A program made the position numbers and the translations under genes. From Nemophila menziesii (Eukaryota; Streptophyta; Magnoliopsida; Boraginales; Hydrophyllaceae), in contig JARWIR010000039.1 in the NCBI GenBank assembly GCA_029959085.1, forward strand, positions 3,782,001 through 3,846,000: a stretch of 64,000 nt of DNA. The letters run 5' to 3'. How positions within the stretch are numbered: position 1 is the first letter of the stretch; the number at the start of each line of letters is the position of its first letter. Shown one piece after another: positions 10,378 to 21,180 of the stretch. The notes under the pieces are model-generated. The model had not been told where the DNA came from, did not search any database, and saw only the letters and a list, made by a program, of their open reading frames with translations.

Positions 10378-13300
10378 ACATCTGAAATCAACACCCTTCA
10401 ACACATCAACAACAATCAAACGATGTAACAACAGATACCTCAAAATAAATAATACCATTCTCTCTATGAAGATATTAAGACCCAATCCATCACATAATCT
10501 ATAAATATATAACTTAGATGGATAAACAAAACACAAATAGGAGCTCGATCGAGAATACCAGATTCGATAAACTATGGCTAATAGATGGAAAAAAAGTGAA
10601 TCTGCAAAAACAACAAACATTAACAATTGCACTCCATCACAGATAAGGAAGAAAAAATTATAGCTGATACAAAAATGGAAATCAAAGAGAATGAAGCTGA
10701 AAAAGAGGTTTGCAGGTTTGTCCTTGAACAAATCCACATAGGTAAATGATGAAATTCAGTTGAAATTGTCAAGGGATCGGTACCCCCTTGACAATTCTAA
10801 CACTCAAAGATGCAGTCAAAACCCATCATCCTGAGGTAATTTTTCTTTTTGAAAAATCTTAATTGTAAAACAAAAACTAATGCCCTTATTAATACACTAA
10901 ATATGCGTAGTGTGTGCATAATTAAACGTGAAGGTAAATCAGGCAGCCTTGTTTTAATGACTACAAATGAACTTAACATTAGGGTGTTGAATTCCTGAAA
11001 AAATTATATTCAGCGTTACGTAACTGATGACATGGGAATTATCTTACTATACGTATACCTACATCTCATATTATGATAATGAAAAAGGAAAAAACTTTAC
11101 TGAGATAAACAATATTATGATAAATCACATTGATGCACCTTGGTTCTTAAATGGAGACCTAAACATGATTAGATACAACTATAAAAAGTAGGAGGCAATG
11201 AGAACTAAGACATCAACAACAATATGCTTAATTGCTTTATACAACATAATAACTTAATTTAAATCTTCAACAAAGGGTGCTTTTTCACCTAGAGTGATAA
11301 GAGAAGTGGAGATCAATTAATCAAACAAAAACAGGACAGAGGTATTTCTAACCATAATTGGGATAATTTTTATCCTGAAGCATAAATTTCTACACTTCCA
11401 ATTGTGGGCTCTAATCACAATCTTCTCATTCTTCATTGTGATAAACCTAAATACAAAATATTTGATAGATTTATATACCAAAAACACTAGAACATTGAAG
11501 AAGAAGTGGAAAAATTCATAAAATCCCATTGGAATTCTTATACTTACAATATATACATAGGTATCATTAAAATTGGTAGCAAACAAAATCATATCTCTCA
11601 TGTCATAACAAAGTGGAATACAACTAAAAGGCAAAATAATAGGAATATCATCAAAGCACTTATAAAAAAACTTGAAGAAGTAAACTAAAAGGAAACACAA
11701 CAAAATCTTAAGATTACTAAATATGATGGAATATGGATTGATAAACAAAAAGATATATAAAACCATATCATTGAACATTACACAAACTTACGCAACTATT
11801 GGTCCTAGAAACTATGATACAATAATTAGAAAAAATAAATCTATTGTAATAGATGCTATGAACAAAGCTCTTGAAGCACATGTTCACTACATGAAGTTAA
11901 AGAGGTAGTATGGGACCGAAGAAAAAACAAATCCCTTGGTCTAGATGGCTTCTCAGATAATTTTTATAAGAAACATTAGCATACTATAAAAAAATAACCT
12001 AATGCAAAGTATATCTGACTTTATGTGGAATAAAAGTGATTTAAGCTCAATAAACAAAACTTACCTTACACTTATACCTAATGTAAAAACACAAGCAACC
12101 ATTGGTCATTTCAGACCAATCAATTGCCCAATTTCTTTCTATAAGCTAATAGCTACAATATTAGTAAAAGACTCAAACCATTTATGAGCACTGTTATATC
12201 TTATGAAAAATCATCTTTCATAAATTATAGAAGTATAAGTTCAATACTTGAAAAATAAAAGACTCTTGAAAAACTATTCAACTGCTATCAAAGAAAATAT
12301 TTTCAAAACTTTTGAAATAATTGAATGGGATTTTCTCTTTGACACAATGAAAGCACTTGGGTTCTCAAATACTTGGATACAATGGATTGAAAAATATGTA
12401 AAAACAGTATCTTACTCTATCTTAATAGGAGCCCAGTTGAAATACCTAAGCCACTAAAGGACTTAGACAAGGAGATCCATTGTCTCATTTTCTATTTTGT
12501 ATTGACACCGAGGCTCTAACTGCTATAATAAATGATAAAGTCAACAAAAAGATGATAACATGTATGAAATTTAGTAGGAACTACCCAAGCTTAACTCATA
12601 TATTATTCGTAGATGATAGCTTATTCTTTTTAAAAGCAAATCATCATGAATTTCATCATTTTAATGATGTTATGAACATGTATAGATAGGCTTCTAGTCA
12701 AACCATAAAGTTAAATAAGAGTGGTGTTTTTATAGCAAAAACACACCTTCTAATATTGCTTATGAACTTACAACCATTCTTCAAATGAACCAACTGGCTA
12801 TTCTTGGTAATTATCTTGGTTTACCATTTGACTAGGGTAGATAAAAAACCAAGGCACTTGAATGGCTCATTGAAAGAATTATTACAAAGCTTGATAACTA
12901 AAATTGTAAACTTCTTTTTGAATCAGGCAAAGAAACTCTAATAAAAGATGTAATACAATCTGTCATGAACTATATCATGTCTATATTCCACATCACTGAA
13001 TCTATATGTCACAAAATAACATCTTTAATTGCTTCATATTGGTGGGGTAATAATGGAAAAACTAGAATCCATTAGAAATGTTCGAAATATACGGAAATGC
13101 TTAAAACTGAAGGAGGTATGAATTTCAAATTTTTTGCTCAACTGAATATATCTCTTTTAGCTTCTTCTACTTGGAAATTTAACAACAATAAAATTTACAT
13201 TGCCTATAAAGTCATCAAAGGAATATATTTTCCCAACGAAAACTTTGATTCAGCAAAAGTAGGATTCAATCCTTTTTGGGCCTGGAGAAGTTTGATTTTG

Positions 13301-14780
13301 GGAAGAAACACTTATGTAAAAGATATTAAACACTTATCTAAAAGATATTGCAATGATAGTTGGTAATGGTGAAAACACACAGGTTTGGAATGATGACTGG
13401 ATCCCCCAATCTGACAAACCTTTAAATACAACTAATTTCCCTATCACTAAAGAATCTGAAATGATAAATTCTGATAAAATCTGGAATAAAGAAACACTTA
13501 TAAATACATTAGGAGCAGAAAAAACTAAGAAAGTTTGTAATATCAATATTAGTATTACAAATGCTCTTGATACTCAAATTTGGAAACCATTCAAATATGG
13601 TAACGTAATTGTAAAACGAGTCTATAATAATATATCACAAAAACTCTATGAGGAAAGAATGCAGATTGATAAAAAAATCTTCCATCTACTTCTTTTAAAC
13701 TTATTGAAAACTTCTTGGAGATCATTTGGAAATGAAATTTGCCCCCAAAACTTAAGAACTTTGTTTGGAGGGTAATATCAAATGCAATCCCAACTGAACA
13801 AAATAAATTCCACAGATTATGTGCCCTAAACAACATTTGTAAAGTCTGTGGAACTGAAAGTGCAATCAATAAGTAAGCAATTATTCTTCTATTGCCCAAG
13901 CTCTAAAGCCACATGGATTGCAACTCCCTGTGGTCTATACTCTTCAAATGATATACACACAAAATGGATAAATGACTTCAATGGATTATGGAAAATAAAA
14001 TCCAAATGATGAAAAGGATGGACCACAACTTGAGTTGGCAATCGAGAGTCTGTGGTTCATTTGGAAGGCTAGAGATACAAATATTTGAGAATCATACTAT
14101 TTTCCTACTGATAAATGTGAAAAATGCTTATAATTATTATGATTAGTTTAGCAGGTACACAAACCTAAACTCTGAGGCAAATGCGAATACAAAAACTGCT
14201 GAGGACTTAACAAATACAAACCAAAATAGGAGACACTAAATAATCCCATCACTTATATTAATATAGATTCTTCTTATCTTAAAAATACTAATCATGCTGC
14301 ATCTTCTTGTATTTTTAGTGACAAAAGAGCCAATTTTTGGGAGGTAAATCATGGAAATTCACTACAAATACTCCAAAAGATGCTGAACCGATCATGATAA
14401 GAAACGCTTTAAAGGAAGCTTGAAATTTTGCTTTGTGAAATGATTGTCTTAGCCTTATGCAGCCCCCCATGACCGGTGCAAAGTTTGAAAATCGTCATCT
14501 CTTCACTATTTTGAAGATATTCAGAGTTTGGCGTGCAACATCAACATAAATTTCTATTTTGTTGCTCGGAAATTAAATCAAGCGATAGATTGGACTGCGA
14601 AGAAGCAAGTATCATCACACTTTCATAGCAATTGGGTCTTCTACCCACCTCCATAATTTATTAATCTTCTCTTACTTGATTTCGTTGTATCTAGAATAGG
14701 CTAAGTACACTAACTCTAAACTTATTGTATTTGCGTCTTTTATTTTAATTTAAATTATGTTTTAACGTAAAAAAAGAAGT
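10378..14780 (+). pseudogene. Decayed LINE ORF2 (endonuclease, reverse transcriptase, zf-RVT, RNase H)
   Basis: The plus strand continues the split LINE. Recognisable pieces in order are the endonuclease start TLKDAVKTHHPEVIFLFE (about 10800), PWFLNGDLNMI (about 11140), RT motifs LIPNV..IGHFRPINC (about 12075-12130) and EWDFLFDTMKALGF (about 12325), then GLRQGDPLSHFLFC (about 12460) and the catalytic box FVDDSLFF (about 12610). After these come the connection region (13097-13366), a PKNLRTLFGG-like zf-RVT start (about 13750) and the RNase H tail VARKLNQAIDWTAKKQ (about 14570-14610). Dozens of stops and shifts show it is dead. A short A run near 14770 is the likely 3' end. Confidence 0.8.
10764..10796. 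repeat. 12-bp perfect inverted repeat with 9-nt loop
   Basis: AATTGTCAAGGG at 10764-10775 is perfectly inverted at 10785-10796. It lies just before the first ORF2 codons of the decayed LINE, in the inter-ORF region. It would form a stable RNA hairpin, but its function is unknown. Confidence 0.7.
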
Positions 14781-15090
14781 ATTATTGGAAAAGGTAACTT
14801 TTCCACCATCTCATTTTTACTTGTATTTTTGTAAAAGAGTGAATCATTTCCCATCATGTGTGTAGAGTATCCACTATTAAGTACCCAAAGTCATTATTAA
14901 TGCTTTTCTTCTACAAAATTAGAGAATTAGATTTATAAACTGTATGCATTTTATTTTAGTGTATATCAGTAATTTGTGTGTTTTTAGTGTATATTTCATG
15001 TAATGAGAACTGTACATGTGTTTTTAATATGCAGGTAGTGTAAAGAATGAGTTTGGGGGTGAATTTCTAGGAAAAATCGTAGGTCACAGC
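14781..15090. other. Intergenic, no gene seen
   Basis: AT-rich sequence after the LINE 3' end. A G-rich run (gagtttgggggtga, about 15048-15061) resembles a polypurine tract but no LTR follows it. I see nothing else here. Confidence 0.5.
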
Positions 15091-15098
15091 TACGAGCG

Positions 15099-15409
15099 AC
15101 GGTATACCGCACCTCCATGCAATATACCGCACTTATCTGACGGTATATACTGCCCAACAACCCATGTCGTCTACGGTATTAATGAGGAGCGATATACCAC
15201 GCCATCCGTCGGTGTACCACTCAAAGACCAACCTTTCATGACCCTTATGGACTATGGTGCCCATGTCAAGAGTAAGTGATTTCAGCAGTATATCGCGCCT
15301 ATCCGACGGTATACCGCAAGGCAACCCATGTCGAGCAAAGCGATGATCGTAATACGTATAAAGTCTACAATATAGACTGGTATATCACCCATATCTTGCG
15401 TTATACCAC
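15099..15409. promoter_or_regulatory. Cluster of paired palindromes (GCGGTATACCGC type)
   Basis: 12-bp units related to GCGGTRTACCGC start at 15099 and 15119 (with a third at 15140), 15189 and 15209, 15285 and 15306, and 15377 and 15398. Spacing within each pair is 20 or 21 bp. The spacer resembles the LTR spacer (gccatccg here, gccattggt there). The cluster is about 450 bp upstream of the decayed ORF at 15852, the same order seen inside the Sirevirus at 36820-36945. No other function is visible. Confidence 0.6.
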
Positions 15410-15851
15410 ACAAGGTCTCGAAACATCTTTGAAGAAGAGGTACAGTTCATACCAATGACCAAATTTTTAAGCCTTAATTTTTCTCTAGCCACCCAAACTC
15501 CATTGGAACTTCACAAAACCTTCACCACACATCAAACCATCACCAAACCACCACAAATTCATATCAAAATTCATCTTTTCATTCCCATAAACAAATTTTA
15601 CCCATCCAAATCATTCTAAAACACCTAGAGATCAAAAATAAAATCCAAAACAATCCAAAACCTTTTTCTAATGTTCCTTAAATCCTTTTCACCCAAGCAA
15701 GATCCATCAAACCCACTTCAAGAATAATCATCCTTACACCTTTCATAACCCAAATAACACCATGTTCACCCAAATTAAAGGGGTAATTGTAAAAGTGGTG
15801 AAACTTTGAGTTGGAGTTCAAAAGAGATCACAAATAGAACGAAGGTACTAG
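15410..15851 (+). other. Leader between palindrome cluster and decayed ORF
   Basis: Rich in CCACC, CATCAAACC and similar C/A runs, and low in G on the plus strand until about 15775. I see no ORF. It is plausibly the untranslated leader of the ORF that starts at 15852. Confidence 0.35.
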
Positions 15852-16760
15852 ATGGCAAAGAATCAAGACATAGAACAGGTTGAAGTCAAGAGGAAGACAA
15901 GTGAGAGTTATTTGAATTAGGGGAAGAAGAAAAGGAGTAATTTGAGTCAAGTGATTAGAGAGGAGCCGGTGATGGTGAGTTTGAGTATTTAAGAGCAAGT
16001 TATTGTTATTGTGGAACCAAAGGTGCCACGACCTCTTCAACTCTATATTCTTAAACCTGTGACGAGCAAAGCTTCTAAGTGCTTATTAGCTATCGCCAAA
16101 ATAAACATTCCCAGATTAACACCTTCACATGAGAGAGTATCTGAGGAGGAAGTGAGAGAAGGTGAGTACAAGATATTTTTAGAGATGGGTGATAGATTGG
16201 TATAGACTACATTCATGATGGAGAAATAAAGTTTATGCATTGAGTTGGTATCTGAGTTCTATTTAGGCCTCTTTAGACGAGATAGAGAAGTTCGAGTTCC
16301 ACTTAGAGATAAGTTGATTCATTCCGCAGTTAAATAGATTCATAGCAACTTCAAGTTCAAGGAATTAGTTGGAGCATGCAAGTATCAAGAAGTGGTGAAG
16401 AATATCAGGACTTTTGATTTAGACTACTATACGATCATGTGTTGAGTAAAGAGTTAGTGCAGAAACACAAAGGAGAGTTGATGGAGCATTGGCCTTACAA
16501 GTACCTAAAAGCCAATGCACGAGTATGGAACCACTTCCTCACACCATCAACTCTTGGGAATGTTTGAACCTCGAATGTAAGTAAGAAATTTGTCGTTTTC
16601 TTGAATTGTGTTTTTTGAGTGGAGGAGATAGATGTTGCGTAAGTGATGTTTGATGCGATAATGTGACTCACAAGTACACCACAGTCAGATTTTAATATGA
16701 AGTACCCAAAATTTATATCGAGCCTAGTGAGGTAATCGAATGTGAGTCATGGTGCGAATG
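15852..16760 (+). pseudogene. Decayed ORF of the 'putative plant transposon protein' type
   Basis: An ATG at 15852 opens MAKNQDIEQVEVKRK, followed by stops. Conserved-looking blocks are LVSEFYLGLFRRDREVRVP (about 16240-16295) and WNHFLTPSTLGNV (about 16528-16566), then SKKFVVFLNCVF and VMFDAIM, then PKFISSL near 16720. This layout (an EFY block, then W..FL...P with a hydrophobic 'lly.i..g..i.v' segment) resembles the retroelement-associated family annotated as putative plant transposon protein. The intact 412-aa ORF at 35378-36616 has the same layout. The assignment is by eye; the reading frame is broken in several places. Confidence 0.45.
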
Positions 16761-17559
16761 AGAAGCTTACGTACAAAACGAGCAACAACATCAATAGCGA
16801 GTGGATCAAGACAATTTATAGAGGAGCACGTGTAAAGAATCCTTCAAGTAGAGAGACTTCTCGTGAAAAGATCAAGAATGAATCAAGTTCAAGATAAGAG
16901 GGTCTTTCATGGCAAGAAAGGTTGAGTGAGTGATTTAATCGAGTAGAAGTAGCTCAAAATTTCTTGGCAGAAGATATGGCACAAACCAAGCACGCATCCT
17001 TGCACTCCTAGAGCAAATTCGTCATGATCTAGCGAAGGATCCACCAAACCCTACCTTGGGTATTTATCATGCAAGGTAATAGCCTCGAGAGTATGTTATC
17101 TTTCTTCCTTAGCATTTCATTATCTATAATATATGTGTTACTTTTTAATTTTTTATCAAGTCAGTTTCGAGTCGTGGAGACATGACTTATTTTGTAGTTG
17201 GGAGTGTGGGGATTGGTTGTCCCTCATTCCCATTTTATGTACTGCTTTTTATGTAAAAATTAAGAACTACATAGATGGAATTAGTGGCAGAATGTGTATA
17301 ATAGCCTAAAAGCATAAACCTTAGTGAGTTAATAATAGTAAGTAGTATGTTTATGAACTAGTTATATTGTATGCTTAAAATTTGAACATGAAAACACACC
17401 TTAATAGTAAATAAGGATTAGTAAGCAATGAGGTGGAAGTAAGTTTAAACTTCAGAAGAATGGGTGATGTGTAGAATGTGAGATCCGGGCTAGTTGATAC
17501 CCATTTAATGAACATGCAAGAGGTGATAAAGTAATGAACTTGCATAGTTAGGAAAGTGA
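16761..17559 (+). other. Retroelement internal sequence, no intact ORF
   Basis: Purine-rich plus strand to about 17080, probably the decayed 3' part of the preceding ORF, then AT-rich non-coding sequence. Nothing else is identified. Confidence 0.35.
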
Positions 17560-18514
17560 TTAAGGCGGTTATTTGATAAGCCCTTTGTTCCTTTTAGATT
17601 GTTGACCAAATATTAATTGTTATTATCTGTATCATCCCCTTCTAGCCTATCATAAGCCTTGTATTAGCCACATTATAGCCATACCCTTAGATTATAGGTC
17701 TTTTCCATATGAACCGCACTTGAATCACCTTACTAAGACACTCGTCTTTAGAGCTTGAGTTTGGGGTGGTGTGACTATTACGAGATACACTGGGGTGGGT
17801 TTTTGATTTTGTATTCGAATTTGTGCTATGTTGATGATGCACACTTATATTGTAATCCTTTGTCGGGGTCTATCTAAGAAAAAAGTGATTGAAAAGAAAA
17901 GAAAAATGAGAAAAGAAGTAGCGTGACATCTCACATAAAAAAGAGAGTCATAGCTAACTTGCAAAAGGAAAAATGAATATGAAAAGAATTGAAAGAAAAA
18001 GGACCGGCAAAGTGGAATCTTATGTAATCGTCATGATTTGTAATTAGTTTATTGGGGATTCTAGTTAAGCACATCATATTGGGTCGAGTGAGAATATATT
18101 TGAGAGTAAACTCAAGCTCTAGGGAGTTTAATTGATGGCTAGTGAGGAGAGATTCAAAAGCTCAGTCTATATTATCCAAATATACGATCATACCATCCCT
18201 AAGGCGACATTACAACCTTAAAGACCTTTTGATTCTTAATTGTGTGATCTAGGAACGATTGAACCAATAGAGAGTATTTATATGGACCTTTAGATACTAT
18301 GTTAGGATCGATGAACACCCTATAACTACCATATCAAACTAAGAGAAAAACCTATCCTTCGTGCATTGCAAAGTTAATCTGTTCTTAAAGTTACATCGTG
18401 TTGATTGTTTATACGATAAGTGTATGTGTAATTTGTTTTGTAAATATTATTACATGAAACTTTTTAGGTAGTTGATTTGGGATTATTCTTCATATTCTTC
18501 TCCTCATGTGCTTA
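17560..18514 (+). mobile_element. 3' internal non-coding region of an Athila-like gypsy element
   Basis: Diverged but collinear with 58150-59060. Shared landmarks are attagccacattatag, the CTTTAGAGCTTGAGTTTGGG stretch, GGGGTCTAT followed by an A/G-rich tract, cacatctcacataaaaaagag, and aactcaagctctagg. In the 58-kb copy this region leads into a polypurine tract and LTR. Here it ends at 18514, where a tandem array begins, so the LTR has been lost or displaced. Confidence 0.6.
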
Positions 18515-18516
18515 TA

Positions 18517-19975
18517 TGAAACTTTATTAGATGAGCATTTACTTCCTTGGCCAAATTTGCTAAGATCAATGAAAGACAACTTAGCCTAATAATTAATATA
18601 TATTGCTTATTTCAAGCCAATCGCGACAATAGATTTCAACCGGTTCACACAGACTAAGGTAACTGAAGATAATTAGGAAAAGTATATCATGTAACTTAAA
18701 TAAGTCTTTAATAAAATCCAAGGTTAGGGTAACGTGTGCATAAATGCGTTTAACTATTACTTTCATAATAATTGATTTGCCTTTTATCTTTACAAAGAGT
18801 ACCAACAATCCTCTTTCAAATAGACTAGTTATATGATAACAGTTTTTTATATGGAGACCTACAAAATTAAATGTTGAGACAATTAAGTGTAAAGGGCCTA
18901 CCCATATCTAAGAAACCGTACCAAATCTTAGTCACCTACACCATTACTTTTATCTTATCGTAGTACAAGACCCAGTGAAACTTTATCAGACAATATCATT
19001 TAGTTACTTGAAAAAATTTCCCAAGATCAATGAAAGATAACTTAGCCTAAGCATTAATATATAGTTGCCTATTTACATCCAATCACAACAATGGATTTCA
19101 ACCGTTTCACACAGACTAAGGTAACTCTAGCTAATTAGGAAAAAAGGTATCGTGTAACTTAGATAAATTTTAAATGAAACCCGAGGCCAGAATAAAACGC
19201 ACATAATGCATTCACAATTATTTTAATGTAATAATTGATTTTCCTTCTCTCTTCATAAAGAGTACCAATATCCAGTAATAAAAGAAACTGAATATATAAT
19301 AACATGATTTTGATCAGAAAACGCATAAAATTAAATGTTGAGTCAACAATGTATTAAAGGGCTTACCACATATGGGATACTATACCAAATCTTAGTCATC
19401 TGAACCATCACTTTCACCTTACCATATCACAAGAACTTATGAAACTTTATCATATGAGAGCATTTACATCCTTGGCCAAATTTCCAAGGATCAGTGAAAG
19501 ACATCCTAACATTAAGTTATAACCACCTATTTCCAGCCAACTATTGCAACAAATTTCAACCGTTGCACACATACCAAGGTAACTCCGATTAAATAGGCAA
19601 AAGATATCGTGTAACCTAGATGAAAGTTTAATGAAACACGAGGTTAGGGTAAGACGTGCGTAAATGCATTTAACAATTTCTCTAATGTAACAATTGATCT
19701 GTCTTCTCTCTTCATAAAAATTACCAACATTCCGGTAATCATAGCGAATGGATATGTGATCACGAGATTTTGATAAGGAGGTCCACAAGATTAAATACCG
19801 AGACAACAAAGTGTTAAAGGGCTTACCCACATATAAGAAACTTTATTAAATCTTAGTCAACTACACCATCACTTTCACCTTACCATAATACAAGACCAGT
19901 GAAACTTTATCAAATGAGAGCATTTATTATCTTGCCCAAATTTCCCAGTATCAATGAGAAGGCCTCCAAGAGAAA
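18517..19975. repeat. 460-bp tandem repeat array, about 3.1 units
   Basis: Units start with TGAAACTTTAT at 18517, 18976, 19440 and 19900, periods 459, 464 and 460. Each unit repeats landmarks such as cttggccaaattt, the 'aaccg.ttcacacagac' block and ccaaatcttagtca. Units differ by substitutions and small indels. The fourth is cut off after about 70 bp. The array starts exactly where gypsy homology ends. Confidence 0.9.
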
Positions 19976-20560
19976 TCTCAAAACAAGCCATGCAGAAATA
20001 AAATCAGTAAGAACAACAACCAGATCCTTAGTTCAGATGATTTAAACAATTTCCGAAGGGGTAAAACCTGATTTTTCGAAAACAATCAAATGCAAGATAA
20101 AACCAAAAGAGTATGAAAAGAAATAGAAAATTTGCAAGGGCATCACATGAAATTCGCATAGTATGACGTATTTACGTGTAGAATTCACCTAAAATGTTGA
20201 ATTTCTTTCCTTACCTCAACTCCAAACTACCGAAAACGAAGTAATAATATGAAATCTATACTTCTACAGTCAAATCATAATATTATTAAATATTTTAATA
20301 TAATTATACAGATTACGATCTACGTTAAATTAGAAAACTAAAAATTATTTCCATCAAAAACCATATAACTAATAATATAAAACATGCAATCACCCCATAA
20401 AGATGAAAAAACACGTTTCATTACCACAAAATTCCAAAATAAAATAAAATATCTTCCCTATAATACCCTTCCAAGGAGAGAAAGATGAAGCTTGGTTAAA
20501 ATAAATCAAGATACGCACACACACGTATGCAATACACCAACCCTAGTAGTATACATGGGC
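19976..20560. other. Upstream region of the RING gene
   Basis: AT-rich, no ORF of note. It contains a poly(A/T)-rich segment at 20270-20420 and an (AC)n/CACGTA stretch at 20515-20527. It is presumed to hold distal promoter sequence; no binding site can be called with confidence. Confidence 0.4.
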
Positions 20561-20567
20561 TATATAA
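20561..20567 (+). promoter_or_regulatory. TATA box of the RING E3 gene
   Basis: TATATAA in the context gggcTATATAATATAAATAC. It lies 20-40 bp before a CT/GA-rich leader with (GA)n at 20608-20620, and about 240 bp before the 5'-UTR splice donor. This is a good plant TATA position, with transcription predicted to start near 20595. Confidence 0.6.
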
Positions 20568-20628
20568 TATAAATACTTATATTAAACAATTCTAACACAG
20601 AGGTGAAAGAGAGAGAGAGAGGCGTTCA

Positions 20629-20770
20629 ATGGTCTAAAAAAAGGCATATATATCAAAAATAAAGAAACCAAAAAAATATATCACAAAAAAAACTTTGTAA
20701 TTTCTCTACTCTGTCGATGCTCTTAGATTTATTATTATCATCATCATCGTCAACATCATCTCACCTTTGA
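20629..20770 (+). promoter_or_regulatory. Two upstream ORFs in the RING gene leader
   Basis: A minimal uORF, ATG GTC TAA, lies at 20629-20637. A 17-codon uORF lies at 20717-20770 (MLLDLLL followed by a Ser run). Both precede the 5'-UTR donor at 20801 and would be in the mature leader if transcription starts near the TATA box at 20561. They would be expected to lower translation of the main ORF. Confidence 0.5.
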
Positions 20771-20800
20771 TTTATACTCATAGCTCCCAGCTCAAATCTG

Positions 20801-21173
20801 GTATGAACAGATCAAAATATTGACTATCATTTTTAAATCTTGATTTCATGTTTTTGATCATTTAATTAGTGTTATAGATTGATATTAATTGATATATCGA
20901 TATCTATTGCTTAATTCTTCAATTTTTTGATTCTGGGTTATGCTTCATTTGATCAAAAACTTGATTTATTACTTTTGTTTGTAATCGATTCCACCGCGTG
21001 ACTTCTTTTTAGTGTTATTATCTAATCTGATTAAATTTTTATTCAATTTAAATCGGTGATTTGCATTTGAGCTGATTTTGTAATTAAAACTTAATTCCGA
21101 GTATATTTAATCAATTTTAACATATGGGTTTTCAATTTCCGTAGCTTAATTTAACATAATTTATGAATTACAG
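20801..21173 (+). other. 5'-UTR intron of the RING gene
   Basis: Donor ctcaaatctg|GTATGA, acceptor gaattacAG|ataaaaaATG. It is 373 bp, T-rich and AT-rich, ending seven bases before the start codon. Leader introns of this size are common in plant housekeeping genes and often raise expression. Confidence 0.65.
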
Positions 21174-21180
21174 ATAAAAA

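Noticed and set aside
10345..10737. 130-codon minus ORF with hydrophobic composition
   Set aside because: It lies antisense to the LINE ORF1/ORF2 region, begins in the solo LTR end, and its Phe/Leu-rich composition is what antisense AT-rich DNA gives. No family match.
11317..11778. 153-codon minus ORF, membrane-protein-like
   Set aside because: Antisense to the decayed endonuclease region of the plus LINE; the apparent hydrophobicity comes from A-rich sense sequence.
15048..15061. gagtttgggggtga as a polypurine tract with LTR beginning at 15062
   Set aside because: No LTR start motif or homology to any LTR in the window follows.
18593..19830. Two minus ORFs with similar peptides (IYAHVTLTLDFI, IYARLTLTSCFI)
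   Set aside because: The similarity arises because both lie at the same position in successive 460-bp tandem units; the other units are not open.
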